A stretch of 57,371 nucleotides of DNA from positions 1-57,371 of the forward strand of contig PDSL01000019.1 of NCBI GenBank assembly GCA_002748455.1, read 5' to 3'. The position numbers were made by a program, and so were the translations under genes. Shown in pieces: positions 19,872 through 30,867 of this stretch (within the stretch, counting starts at the first letter, position 1; each line of letters begins with the position of its first letter). The DNA comes from Ilumatobacter coccineus (GTDB taxonomy: Bacteria; Actinomycetota; Acidimicrobiia; Acidimicrobiales; Ilumatobacteraceae). Below the pieces are notes generated by a model. That model was not told the DNA's origin. It worked only from the letters and a program-made list of their open reading frames with translations, and did no database searches.

Positions 19872-21205
19872 TTGTCTAGGTCGGCAGCGGTGACCGCAGC
19901 CCGCATTGCTTTCATGCGAGGACGTCGCTCATGACGGTGCATTTCGACCGCTCGGACGATGGCGTCTTGCAAGGCTTGATCGTCGTGAGGATTGACCAGG
20001 AGGGCATCGTGGAGTTCGTCAGCAGCACCGGTGAACTCGGACAGGACCAAGACCCCATCGCCGTCGACATGGGCGGCCACATACTCTTTGGCCACCAGAT
20101 TCATCCCGTCTCGGAAGGGGGTGACCAGCATGACATCGCCCACCCGATAGAGAGCGATCAGGTCATCGAGGGGGAGGGTCCGGTAGAGGTAGTGGACCAC
20201 CGGGAGACCGATCCGGGAGTGACGACCATTGATCTCGCCAACGATCTGTTCGATCTCGCGGCGTTCTTCTTGGTATTGCTCCACCCCTTCGCGGGTGGGA
20301 GTGGCGACCTGCACCAGGACATGTCGGCTGGGATCGAGACGGCCTTCATCAAGGAGTTGGCCGAAGGCCCGCAACCGGGTCCCGATGCCCTTGGTGTAGT
20401 CGAGGCGATCGACCCCGAGCAGGACCACTTCGGGATCGCCGAGCCGGTTGCGCAATTCGGCGGTGGTGCGCCGCGTCGCCCGGCCGCTGGCGAGGTGTTC
20501 AAACTCGGACACATCGATCGAGATCGGGAAATCGTCGACGATGATTCGACGGCCATCGCAGATGAGGGCATAGTCGTCGGTGGAGCGGGCACCGGTCAGG
20601 TCGGTGGCTGCCGCTCGGAAGTTGTACGCGTCACGGGCTCGTTGGAACCCGATCACATCGGCGCCGAGAAGGCCTCGGGCGATCTCTTCCCGGCTGGGCA
20701 GTCGCTGGAAGAGTTCGAGCGGGGGGAAGGGGATGTGATTAAACCAGCCGATCCTCACGTCATCGCGCTGGTCGCGCAGCATCTGGGGGACGAGTTGGAG
20801 TTGGTAGTCATGGATCCATACCAGGGCATTCGGCGGGGCGACCTGGGCGAGTCGATCAGCGAAACGCTGGTTGACGGTGACATAGCTTTCCCATTCATCG
20901 TTGTGGTAGCCCGACTCACGAATGGCGTCGTGGTAGAGCGGCCACAGGGTGTCGTTGGCAAAGCCTTCGTAATAGAGGCGGTGCTCATCGTCGGAGATCG
21001 GGACCGGTTCGAGGGTGATCCCATCGGCATCAAAGGCGCGGTCGGGAACATCGCTTTCGCCAGCCCAGCCAACCCAGGTGCCGCCTCGTTGGCGAAGCAG
21101 GGGGGCCAGGGCACGAACCAGGCCACCCGGACTGGTGGTCCAGCCATCGTCGGAGCGCTGGACCGGGAGCCGGTTGGCGGCGATGACGAGGGGACGTGTA
21201 CTCAT
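19835..21205 (-). CDS. otsA: Trehalose-6-phosphate synthase (GT20)
   Basis: [55 protein letters not shown]. Confidence 0.96.
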   Translation of the reverse strand: MSTRPLVIAANRLPVQRSDDGWTTSPGGLVRALAPLLRQRGGTWVGWAGESDVPDRAFDADGITLEPVPISDDEHRLYYEGFANDTLWPLYHDAIRESGYHNDEWESYVTVNQRFADRLAQVAPPNALVWIHDYQLQLVPQMLRDQRDDVRIGWFNHIPFPPLELFQRLPSREEIARGLLGADVIGFQRARDAYNFRAAATDLTGARSTDDYALICDGRRIIVDDFPISIDVSEFEHLASGRATRRTTAELRNRLGDPEVVLLGVDRLDYTKGIGTRLRAFGQLLDEGRLDPSRHVLVQVATPTREGVEQYQEERREIEQIVGEINGRHSRIGLPVVHYLYRTLPLDDLIALYRVGDVMLVTPFRDGMNLVAKEYVAAHVDGDGVLVLSEFTGAADELHDALLVNPHDDQALQDAIVRAVEMHRHERRPRMKAMRAAVTAADLDNWAGVFLQALDQ

Positions 21206-21214
21206 GGCTTCTGT

Positions 21215-22126
21215 CTACCGCGACCAGGACGGGCTTGGGGACACATCGGCAGAATTCGCGCTGCTCTGGCGCGATCGCCACACCGACATACCGGTGCTGA
21301 CCGATGAGCGAACGATCAAGGTGATCACGAAGACGGTGACGGTAACCAGGGCCATGGTGGCACCGGCCGCGGTGTCGTCGTGGTAGCTGATCAGGATGCC
21401 GACAGTGGCGCTCAGGCTCCCGATCAACACCGCCACGATCATGATCGACGAAACCCGTCTGACGAGGAGGCTGGCGGTGGCCGGTGGGGCGATCAAGAAA
21501 GCGAAGACCAAGAGGCTGCCGATGATCTCGAACGAGGCCACGATCGTCAAGGCCAAAAGGACCAGGAAAACCAGATGGGTCAACTGAGGTCGGAAGCCGA
21601 TCAGGCGGGCCTGAATCGGATCGAAGGTGCTGATCATGAGGGGTCGGTACAAGATGACGACAGCAACGGCGGTGAGTGCGGTGATGACAGCGAGCATCAC
21701 CAGATCTTGGCTATCGACGGCGGTGATCGAGCCGAAGAGGAATCGGGTCAGGTCTCCACCGCCAGGCTGGGCTGACATGACCACGACCGCGAGGGCCAAG
21801 AACCCGACAAAGAGGATCCCGATCGAGGCATCATTTGGCAGGGGAGAAGCGGTCCGGATCACCTGAACACCTCCGACCATGGCCAGGGCAGCCAGGAGGG
21901 CCCCCACGGTGGTATTCCCCCCGACGACGACAGCGATGGCGATACCGGGAAGGACACCGTGGGCGAGCGCATCACCGAGAAAGCTCAATCCTTTCAGGAT
22001 GACCCAGGTTCCGATCAGGCTGGTGGCGATCGCCGCGAGTAGCGCGGCGATGAGAGCATCGCGCACGAACGCGTTGTCGACGAAGGGCTGGATCCACCAG
22101 CCATAGGGATCGGTCAGCCAGGTCAT
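21215..22126 (-). CDS. znuB: Zinc/manganese-type metal ABC transporter permease
   Basis: Polytopic; GLSFLGDALAHGVLPGIAIAVVVG, PPATASLLVRRV. Confidence 0.9.
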   Translation of the reverse strand: MTWLTDPYGWWIQPFVDNAFVRDALIAALLAAIATSLIGTWVILKGLSFLGDALAHGVLPGIAIAVVVGGNTTVGALLAALAMVGGVQVIRTASPLPNDASIGILFVGFLALAVVVMSAQPGGGDLTRFLFGSITAVDSQDLVMLAVITALTAVAVVILYRPLMISTFDPIQARLIGFRPQLTHLVFLVLLALTIVASFEIIGSLLVFAFLIAPPATASLLVRRVSSIMIVAVLIGSLSATVGILISYHDDTAAGATMALVTVTVFVITLIVRSSVSTGMSVWRSRQSSANSADVSPSPSWSR

Positions 22127-22151
22127 CAGGTGCTCCGCTTCGGTGGTGGGT

Positions 22152-23018
22152 TCAGGATCCGCTGAGGGCGTCGACGATGAGGGTGGTGTTCGATCGCATC
22201 ATCTCGACATAGGTCGACCGATCACCGCTGGGGTCGAGGGTCCCAGTCGCCAGCGCGATGACCGGTATCCCCAAACGCTGTCCCAGTGCGGTGGCATCGG
22301 CATCATGTCCCAGCTCTTCGGTGAAGATCGCCCGGGCGCCGGTGGCCTCGATCGTTTCGGCGAGGTCGGCAAGATTGGCGGCGCTGGGTTCAGCCATCGT
22401 GGTCAACGACGGGATCACTGTGCCGACCACGTCAAAACCGTAGCGATCTGCGAAATAGCCCAATGCATCATGGTTGGTGACCAGGATGCGTTGATCGGGA
22501 GGAATGGTCGCCACCATGGATGCGATGTCGGCATCGAGGGCCAGGAGCTCGTCGCGATAGGCCGTCGCGCAGGACTCGGAGGTGTCGCGGTGGTCAGCGA
22601 TCACCATGACCAGGTCGGCTACCAGGGTGGGATCCATCCAGAAGTGGGGATCGGTTCCGTCGTGATCGTGGTCAGCGGAGATCTGGCGGAGGGAGACGTG
22701 GTCAGCCAAGATCACCAGTTCATCGGCGGTGGTGAGCAGGTCGGCGTAGCGGTCTTCGAGGTGGGCGCCATTGGCGACGACAAGTTCAGCGCCTTCGAGA
22801 CGTTGGCGGTCCCGTAGGGAAGGTTCGTAGGAGTGGGGATCACTTCCCGGCGCGATGAGGGAGTCGACCTCGATGTCGCAGAGTGTGTGGGAGGTGATGT
22901 CGGCCCACACACTGGTGGTGGCCAGGATGGTCGATGATGACTCGTTGCCTGAGCTGCACCCGCTCAGGGCGACGAGGCTGAGACTGAGCCCAAGATGGGC
23001 AGCGATCCTGAGAATCAT
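22152..23018 (-). CDS. znuA: Zinc ABC transporter substrate-binding lipoprotein
   Basis: Lipobox LSGC; PGSDPHSYEPS, DHDHDGTDPHFWMDP, EELGHDADATALG. Confidence 0.9.
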   Translation of the reverse strand: MILRIAAHLGLSLSLVALSGCSSGNESSSTILATTSVWADITSHTLCDIEVDSLIAPGSDPHSYEPSLRDRQRLEGAELVVANGAHLEDRYADLLTTADELVILADHVSLRQISADHDHDGTDPHFWMDPTLVADLVMVIADHRDTSESCATAYRDELLALDADIASMVATIPPDQRILVTNHDALGYFADRYGFDVVGTVIPSLTTMAEPSAANLADLAETIEATGARAIFTEELGHDADATALGQRLGIPVIALATGTLDPSGDRSTYVEMMRSNTTLIVDALSGS

Positions 23019-23023
23019 TCTCA
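23009..23023. promoter_or_regulatory. Putative Zur/Fur-type operator 1 (TGAGAATCATTCTCA)
   Basis: Perfect palindrome; overlaps predicted znuA start codon. Confidence 0.8.
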
Positions 23024-23035
23024 ATGAGGCTATAA

Positions 23036-23050
23036 TGAGAATCATTCTTA
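23036..23050. promoter_or_regulatory. Putative Zur/Fur-type operator 2 (TGAGAATCATTCTTA)
   Basis: Near-identical to operator 1; TATAAT at 23031-23036; overlaps ATG at 23050. Confidence 0.8.
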
Positions 23051-23934
23051 TGACAACCGTCAACCCCTCTCGTTCAAGAAGGTCGAGTACTCCTGGTCCA
23101 GCGTGTTCTCACCAGATCACCGCTCGTGATGTGTGTGTTCACTACGGCTCCACCGTGGCGCTGGCACCGAGCAGTATGGTGGCCGATGCTGGCGAATCGA
23201 TCGCCTTGGTCGGGGCCAACGGAAGTGGCAAGACCACCCTCCTCTCACTGATCGCCGGTGTGGTGGGCCCCACCGGAGGAGACCTGGTCGTCGATGGCAC
23301 CGTGGCCCTGGTCGCCCAGCACCATGACCACCATCGCTGGATGCCGATGTCGGTTGATGAGGTCTTGAAGATGGGGCGATATCGACAGCACGGCTTGATT
23401 GGACGATTCGGCTCCGACGACCGCGACATCATCGATCGATCGGCAGTCCGTCTGGGGATCGACGATCTCCGTCGCCGTCCCTTCGGGGCCTTGTCGGGCG
23501 GTCAACAACAGCGGGTGGTCGTCGCCCGGTCCTTGATCATGTGTCCCGATGTTCTCCTCCTCGATGAACCGATCACCGGGCTCGATCCTCCCAGCCAAGA
23601 GACCATCATGGCGGTGATCGATGACCATGTGGCCAGCGGGGGAGTGGCCATCTTCTCGACCCACCATCTCAGCGAAGCCCAGCGCGCTGATCGGGTGATC
23701 CTCCTCGGTGGAACGATCTTGGCTGACGGTTCACCCGATGAGGTCCTTCAGCCCGATGTACTCGGCTTCGGGGGGCACCTCCAGGCCATCGGTGACACCC
23801 TGATCCCCACCGATCCCGTGGTTGGTGTTCCCCACCACCATCGCAGTGAACCCCATGTGGAACGCCACCGTCATCACCACCGCGCCCTCGCAGCTCGCGA
23901 AGGATGTCGAGAACACCCCGAGGAGAACCGGTGA
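23050..23934 (+). CDS. znuC: Zinc ABC transporter ATPase with His-rich C-terminus
   Basis: [49 protein letters not shown]. Confidence 0.92.
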   Translation: MTTVNPSRSRRSSTPGPACSHQITARDVCVHYGSTVALAPSSMVADAGESIALVGANGSGKTTLLSLIAGVVGPTGGDLVVDGTVALVAQHHDHHRWMPMSVDEVLKMGRYRQHGLIGRFGSDDRDIIDRSAVRLGIDDLRRRPFGALSGGQQQRVVVARSLIMCPDVLLLDEPITGLDPPSQETIMAVIDDHVASGGVAIFSTHHLSEAQRADRVILLGGTILADGSPDEVLQPDVLGFGGHLQAIGDTLIPTDPVVGVPHHHRSEPHVERHRHHHRALAAREGCREHPEENR

Positions 23935-24389
23935 CTCATCATCGACTCGTTGGCGATCCCGACATCATCCATGCCACCGTTGCCCGCCATCTCGCCGAAG
24001 CTGGTCAGACCTATACCGCCAACCGTCGGGCGGTTGTCGCCGCCCTCATCGATGCTCGGGGGCCGATGACCCTGCCCGCCCTGCTCGTGTCGGATTCCTC
24101 ATTGGCCCAGAGCTCGGCGTATCGCTGTCTGGCGGTCTTGGAAGAGGCTGGCGTCGTCACCCGGTTGACCCCCGGTTCGGATCACGCCTTCTTCGAACTC
24201 GCCGAGGAGATCACTGGGCACCATCACCATCTGGTCTGCGAAGCCTGTGGGGTGGTGATCGATATCGTGTTTCCGCCCGAGATTGAGGATCAGATCGATC
24301 GAGGGCTCACCGAGGTGTCAGCGGGGATCGGATTCGCTCCCCGACGCCATACCATCGACATCTTCGGGCGGTGCAGCCGCTGCACCTGA
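23931..24389 (+). CDS. zur: Fur-family transcriptional regulator, probably Zur
   Basis: SSAYRCLAVLEEAGVVTRL, HHHHLVCEACGVVID, C-terminal CSRCT; overlaps the zinc ATPase stop. Confidence 0.88.
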   Translation: MTHHRLVGDPDIIHATVARHLAEAGQTYTANRRAVVAALIDARGPMTLPALLVSDSSLAQSSAYRCLAVLEEAGVVTRLTPGSDHAFFELAEEITGHHHHLVCEACGVVIDIVFPPEIEDQIDRGLTEVSAGIGFAPRRHTIDIFGRCSRCT

Positions 24390-24845
24390 AGCCGCTTCTC
24401 CGGTGATCACCGCAGCCAGCCGCTCAAGGGTGGCAGCGATATTGATGCGGTGGCGAGCCGGATAGCGAGCTCGCTCAATCAACCAGGGGATTCGCGAGGT
24501 TGACCAATCGAAGCTCTCGGTGACTCGGGTGGCCGGGGTACCGGTATCGGTAGTGGTGGGTTCCAACTCATATCGCCAGCGGTGGCCGCCGAAGTGTTGC
24601 CAGGCGATCAGGCGGTCATGCTGGAACTCGACCACTCGGTTCGTGATCCGGTAGGGGATCGGGCCGAGCTTCATCTTCATCGAGAACGTCGATCCGCTGG
24701 TGAGCGGTTCAGTCGTGGAGCGGGTCCCCTGAACGGTGTCAGAGCCGTCGATTTCGGCATGGCGCGCTGGATCTGCCAGGAGGGCGAAAATCTGGTTCGG
24801 TGGAGCGGCAATCGTCACTGTTTGGCTGATCACACGTTCGGCCAT
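24318..24845 (-). CDS. SRPBCC-family (polyketide cyclase/START-like) protein
   Basis: ISQTVTIAAPPNQIFALLADPARHAEIDGS; convergent overlap with zur. Confidence 0.8.
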   Translation of the reverse strand: MAERVISQTVTIAAPPNQIFALLADPARHAEIDGSDTVQGTRSTTEPLTSGSTFSMKMKLGPIPYRITNRVVEFQHDRLIAWQHFGGHRWRYELEPTTTDTGTPATRVTESFDWSTSRIPWLIERARYPARHRINIAATLERLAAVITGEAASGAAAAPPEDVDGMASGSESDPR

Positions 24846-24892
24846 GGCCGCATCGTAGCGCTCTGATTCGTGGGGAGAAAAGAGGGTGGCAA

Positions 24893-25897
24893 CTAGGCGT
24901 GGTCGCTCGCGTTGAGGGCCCACGAGAGCCCTTCTCCTCGGTGATGGATGCCGATCTGGAGACGCCACCCGCCCGCCGGTTCGCCCGCATCCCACACCCA
25001 CCACTCCAACTCATCGAGCAGGGCGCTCAGGTCATCGAGGGTGGGTGGCCAGTCATCGTGGAGATCGCCGAGAGCCCCGAGCACCCACCAGGCAGAAAAC
25101 CGACCGATCGCCATCCCCTGGCGCCGGCCATGGGCTCCTCCCGACGCTCCCGCCCAGGCCAGTCGAGCGATGGCCTCGGCGGCTGAGATCGACCCCAGAC
25201 GAGCCCGCCGAACGCCGAGCGCTGCCAGGGCATCGGTCACCGGTCCCTCAACGCAGCTGACCTCGGCCCGCCCCGTTGAGGCTGATGTCCAGGTCTCGAC
25301 CACGTGGCGCAGGGCTAGCTCGGTGGCTGGATCGTCGACGATGACCGGACAGGAGTCGATCGCGATCTCGTCCAGGTCAGGCAGGGCTATCGGTTCAGGG
25401 TGGGTGCCGGAGACATCGTCATAGGTCGAAATCGGATAGGTCGGCTCCCACGCTTGGAGCTGGGCGGGGATGTCGAGGACCGGGGGGAGTGCGGCCAGGT
25501 CAGCATCGGGGATGGGCTCACCTCGGATGGCTCGCTCGTGGGCGACGAAGGTGGCTGCCGGGGTGGGATCCAGGTGGGGTGCAAGCTCAGCCCACGTGTG
25601 GCGGCTGGCGATGACTTCGGTCAGCGGCCCCACGGTAAATCGACCGGGTTCATCATCGATCATCCCGGCAGCCCATCGCGCTGGTGACCACAGGGCGATT
25701 CGATATTCGGCGAGAGTCGCTGCTGGCCAGAGCTGGCGTCCGGTCTCGCGGGCCGCTGTTCGGCATCGCTGGCGAACTCGTATCAGGCCCTCCCAGTCGC
25801 GGATGGTCGTGCGGGCATCGATCAGACGAATCAGTCCATCGAGATCGACCCGGTGGATCAAGAGATCAAGTTCGTCATCGCTGACGTCAATGGCCAT
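24893..25897 (-). CDS. Hypothetical protein
   Basis: 334-aa ORF, no motif recognised. Confidence 0.6.
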   Translation of the reverse strand: MAIDVSDDELDLLIHRVDLDGLIRLIDARTTIRDWEGLIRVRQRCRTAARETGRQLWPAATLAEYRIALWSPARWAAGMIDDEPGRFTVGPLTEVIASRHTWAELAPHLDPTPAATFVAHERAIRGEPIPDADLAALPPVLDIPAQLQAWEPTYPISTYDDVSGTHPEPIALPDLDEIAIDSCPVIVDDPATELALRHVVETWTSASTGRAEVSCVEGPVTDALAALGVRRARLGSISAAEAIARLAWAGASGGAHGRRQGMAIGRFSAWWVLGALGDLHDDWPPTLDDLSALLDELEWWVWDAGEPAGGWRLQIGIHHRGEGLSWALNASDHA

Positions 25898-25981
25898 GGA
25901 CGCAACCTAGCTCTTGGTGTCGCGCACCGATTGGTCTCGATCTCATGATGCAGCGCCACATGGCGATAGCCTCACAGAACT

Positions 25982-26245
25982 GTGAAGAAGGGTCTCGTCG
26001 CCATCGTTGCCGGTCTGGTCGTACTTACCGGATGTGTCAATACTCCGCCGTCGGCGACCGAGGTGGCCAACGAGATCATCGACAGTCTGGATGAGTCCGA
26101 TCAAGTCAAAGACTGTATGCGGCTCAAGGTGGCTGGCTTTGGCAATCTTGACGATGCCGCGGCCAAAGCCGATGATGGCGATCCTGAAGCCCAAAAGGTG
26201 ATCGACGCGTTCGAGGCGGCCCTCGCCCAATGCAAGAACGGCTGA
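25982..26245 (+). CDS. Small putative lipoprotein
   Basis: GTG start; KKGLVAIVAGLVVLTGC lipobox. Confidence 0.65.
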   Translation: MKKGLVAIVAGLVVLTGCVNTPPSATEVANEIIDSLDESDQVKDCMRLKVAGFGNLDDAAAKADDGDPEAQKVIDAFEAALAQCKNG

Positions 26246-26276
26246 CCGATCAGTTCGGCCACCGGGTGATGCCGAT

Positions 26277-27762
<1,486 letters not shown>

Positions 27763-27766
<4 letters not shown>

Positions 27767-28578
27767 GACGATCCTCCGAGGCGGGGAGCGAGCCATCGGT
27801 GGCGTAACGCGATCAGGGTGGCAAAGCTGACCGTGATCAGGATGAGTGCCAGCATGATCGCTTCATCAGGGTCGGTTTGGAGGGCCAGATAGGTGGCCAG
27901 TGGCATGGTCTGGGTGCGGCCGGGCAGGTTGCCGGCGAAGGTGATCGTGGCGCCGAACTCGCCCAGGGCTCGTGCCCAGGCCAGAACGATTCCGGCGATC
28001 AGGGCTGAACGAATCGAGGGCACGGTAACCCGGCTGAACACATACCAGCTGCTGCCGCCAAGGGTGCGGGCAGCATCTTCGATCCGGCGATCAAACTGGT
28101 GCAGGGCTGATTCGACGGTGAGGACCAAGAAGGGCATGGCCACAAAGGTCTGGGCCACGATCACCCCGGCGGTGGAAAAGGGGAGTTGGATGCCGAACCA
28201 GCGATCGAGATAGGTGCCGAAGAGGCCGCGGCGCCCAAAGGAGGCGAAGAGTGCGACCCCACCGACCACTGGCGGGAGCACCATCGACAGGGTGGTGAGG
28301 GCTCGCACCGCGTTTCGTCCGGGAAAGTTGATGCGGGCCAGGAGCCAGGCCAGGGGAACACCGAGGATGGTGGCGGCGAGGGCAGCGGCGATCGAGGTGG
28401 CCATCGAGAGTCCGAGGGCTTGGACCACGCTTGGCCGGGTGAGAAGATCGCCGAGATGGGCCCACGGCGCTCGCCAGATGAGCCCGATGATCGGGAGGGC
28501 GAAAAACCCGATCGCGATGATGGCGATCACCATGGCTGGGAGGGGAAGCCGTTCGTGATGGCGGCGACGATGGGTCAC
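27763..28578 (-). CDS. modB: Molybdate ABC transporter permease
   Basis: [56 protein letters not shown]-like motif. Confidence 0.94.
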
Positions 28579-29333
28579 GGGGTCTCAAATCCGAATCTGG
28601 ACAGGATCGCCTGGCCGTCGGGGCTGAGGACAAAGTCGATGAAGGCCTGCGCTGATGGGTTGTCAGCGGCGATCACGGCGATCGGATAGTCGGCGGCGAT
28701 ATCGATGCTGTCGGGCAGGGCGATGACATCGATATCAGGATTGGCGAGGGCATCGGTGGCATAGGCGATGCCAACGTCGGCTTCTCCGCTGGCGATCTTG
28801 GTGACCACTCCGGCGGCATTGGGTTCCCACGAATCGGGGTGAATATCGAGGTTGGCCGCGGCGAAGATCATCTCGGCATAGGAACCACAGGGCACCTCGG
28901 GGGCGCAGACCACCAGGGTGATCCCATCATCGGTGAGGTCGTCGAGACTGCCAAGGCCTAAGGGATTGCCGGACGGCACGAGGATCTGGGGGCGATTGCG
29001 AGCGAAGATCTGGGCGGTGTTGGCATGATCGACTCGGCCCATCGTGACGGTGTCGGCAGCAGCGAAGACATCAGCCGGCGCACCATCGGTGATCTGGGTG
29101 GCCAGTTGAGAGGATCCGGCAAGGTTGAGGGTGACCGAGATATCGGGATGGGTGGTCTCAAAGGCCGTTTCGATCTCACGGAATGAATTGGTGAGCGAGG
29201 CAGCGGCGAAGACGACCAATTCGTCGGTGTCATTCGTCGCCCCGCCACATCCGGCAATCGCCAGTGTGAGCGCTGCCATGAGTGCTCGTACCGCGGTGCC
29301 CGTGATCACCCGGCCACTGTAGCGATAGCGCAC
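28575..29333 (-). CDS. modA: Molybdate ABC transporter substrate-binding protein
   Basis: Lipobox IAGC; LVVFAAASLTNSFREIE, GSSQLATQITDGAPADVFAAAD. Confidence 0.93.
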   Translation of the reverse strand: MRYRYSGRVITGTAVRALMAALTLAIAGCGGATNDTDELVVFAAASLTNSFREIETAFETTHPDISVTLNLAGSSQLATQITDGAPADVFAAADTVTMGRVDHANTAQIFARNRPQILVPSGNPLGLGSLDDLTDDGITLVVCAPEVPCGSYAEMIFAAANLDIHPDSWEPNAAGVVTKIASGEADVGIAYATDALANPDIDVIALPDSIDIAADYPIAVIAADNPSAQAFIDFVLSPDGQAILSRFGFETP

Positions 29334-29350
29334 CAGCGATAGCGCGGCGA

Positions 29351-29950
29351 CTAGGGCGTTTCGGGATAGGCAGCGACGAAGAGAACGACCCGTTCGCCCT
29401 CTGACAGGTCGCCGTCGACTTCGGGATCGTAGTCGTTGATCACCGCTTGAAGGCGAGCCATCAACTCGGCACGACGTTTGGGAGAGAGCTGGAGCTCGCG
29501 CAGCGACAGTGTTGAGGTCTCGCCATAGACCGTGGTCTGGTCGTAGGTGCCCAGCTCGATCTCGCGTTGAAAACCGAGTTTGGCGACATCGAAGAGCGAA
29601 CCAAAGGCAGCGGCGAGTTCAGGACGATCTCGTTGGTCAACCGGTTCGATGGCCACGGTGAAGGTGCGGGCGATGCTCTGGTATTGGCGTTCGGTTGCCG
29701 CACCGACCCGCCGGGTGGCGACCACCCGGATCAGACCGATCGATTCGAGCAGGTTGAGGTGGTGATAGAGCCGGGTGACCGGAACGTCGAGCACCTCAGC
29801 GAGCGCGGCAGCGGAGCGCGGGACGCGCAGGCGTCGCATCAGGCGACCGCGGATGGGGTGGGTCACCTCGCTGAGGGCCTTGAGATCGCGCAATTCGACG
29901 ATGTCGGCTTGCCCGTCCCAATCCTCGACGGGATGCCAGTGGTCAGTCAT
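29351..29950 (-). CDS. ArsR-like HTH transcriptional regulator
   Basis: HPIRGRLMRRLRVPRSAAALAEVLDVPVTRLYHHLNLLESIGLIRVV. Confidence 0.85.
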   Translation of the reverse strand: MTDHWHPVEDWDGQADIVELRDLKALSEVTHPIRGRLMRRLRVPRSAAALAEVLDVPVTRLYHHLNLLESIGLIRVVATRRVGAATERQYQSIARTFTVAIEPVDQRDRPELAAAFGSLFDVAKLGFQREIELGTYDQTTVYGETSTLSLRELQLSPKRRAELMARLQAVINDYDPEVDGDLSEGERVVLFVAAYPETP

Positions 29951-30010
29951 AACTCCTTGAGGGTAGCCGTTGGGTGAACAAGAGTGATGAACGTCACGTT
30001 GAGCGTTTTG

Positions 30011-30049
30011 TTCAAAGGGATTGAATAAGGCATGTTCAATATGTTTGAA
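30011..30049. promoter_or_regulatory. Two TTCAA-N5-TTGAA palindromes (putative operator pair)
   Basis: TTCAAAGGGATTGAA 30011-30025 and TTCAATATGTTTGAA 30035-30049. Confidence 0.6.
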
Positions 30050-30082
30050 TGAACTTGTGGCACCGTCGCTTTTTACCACCTA

Positions 30083-30381
30083 CTTGTACGCCGTCAAGGC
30101 GGACTTGAACCAGCGGCGCCATGAGGCTGCTGGGGAACGTCTCGCCCACCGTTGTCATCGTCACGGAGTGCGCCCTCGCCCGGTGCGTCCCCGCTGACCA
30201 GACCGCGACACCTCGGTGTCGCTTCACAATCATCAGCCAACTCCGGTTGGCGTGGTGACGCCCTCCTGCGCACCCACACCGGGTGATCTGGGAATCCTCG
30301 GGTCGCTCGGCCCCGCAGGAGGGCTGGGCGCGTGCCGAGTGTCCTGCCGATCGGCATCTTGCGTCCTCTAGGGTCGAGGCG
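30083..30381 (+). ncRNA. Candidate structured non-coding RNA / long structured leader upstream of 5-FTHF cyclo-ligase
   Basis: No credible ORF; hairpins 30205-30222, 30236-30251 and 30260-30324 (11-bp closing stem). Confidence 0.4.
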
Positions 30382-30867
30382 GTGGACAAGAATGAGTTGA
30401 GGGCCAGCTTGCGAGCGATGAGGCGAGGCCTGACCGATCGGCCCGCTCGGTCAGAGATGATCTGGGATCAGATCGAAGCTGACCCGGCGGTGGTCGATGC
30501 CGCGGTCATCATGGTCTTCGACTCGATTCCTGGCGAACCCGAGACCGCCCCCTTCATCGCTCGTCGTCGCGCTGCGGGTCAGACGGTGGTCATCCCTGAG
30601 GATGATCCACCGCCCGATCCCCGCCAGGTTGATGTGGTCATCGTTCCGGGGGTGGGCTTCACCCCTGATGGTGATCGACTCGGCCAGGGTGGCGGCTGGT
30701 ATGACCGATTCTTGGCCCAACTCCGTCCCGGCACCCCCACCATCGGGGTCTGTTTTGCTGAACAATTGCAAACGACCCTGCCCACCGAACCTCATGATGT
30801 TCGGGTGGACAGGGTCGTCACCGATGTGGTCCCTCACGGCGAGGGCATCGATCAGATCTCGGGGTAG
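30382..30867 (+). CDS. 5-formyltetrahydrofolate cyclo-ligase
   Basis: LRASLRAMRRGL, VIVPGVGFTPDGDRLGQGGGWYDRFLA, GVCFAEQ; GTG start. Confidence 0.93.
   Translation: MDKNELRASLRAMRRGLTDRPARSEMIWDQIEADPAVVDAAVIMVFDSIPGEPETAPFIARRRAAGQTVVIPEDDPPPDPRQVDVVIVPGVGFTPDGDRLGQGGGWYDRFLAQLRPGTPTIGVCFAEQLQTTLPTEPHDVRVDRVVTDVVPHGEGIDQISG

Noticed and set aside
19931-21307. 458-aa ORF opposite otsA
   Set aside because: Antisense shadow of the clear OtsA coding sequence
30090-30125. tRNA T-arm-like GGTTCAAGTCCGCC on the minus strand
   Set aside because: T-stem pairing is imperfect and no acceptor, D or anticodon arms could be assembled
30036-30389. 117-aa minus-strand ORF across the ncRNA candidate
   Set aside because: Composition unlike protein, Cys/His/Arg-rich without motif; region is better explained by RNA secondary structure
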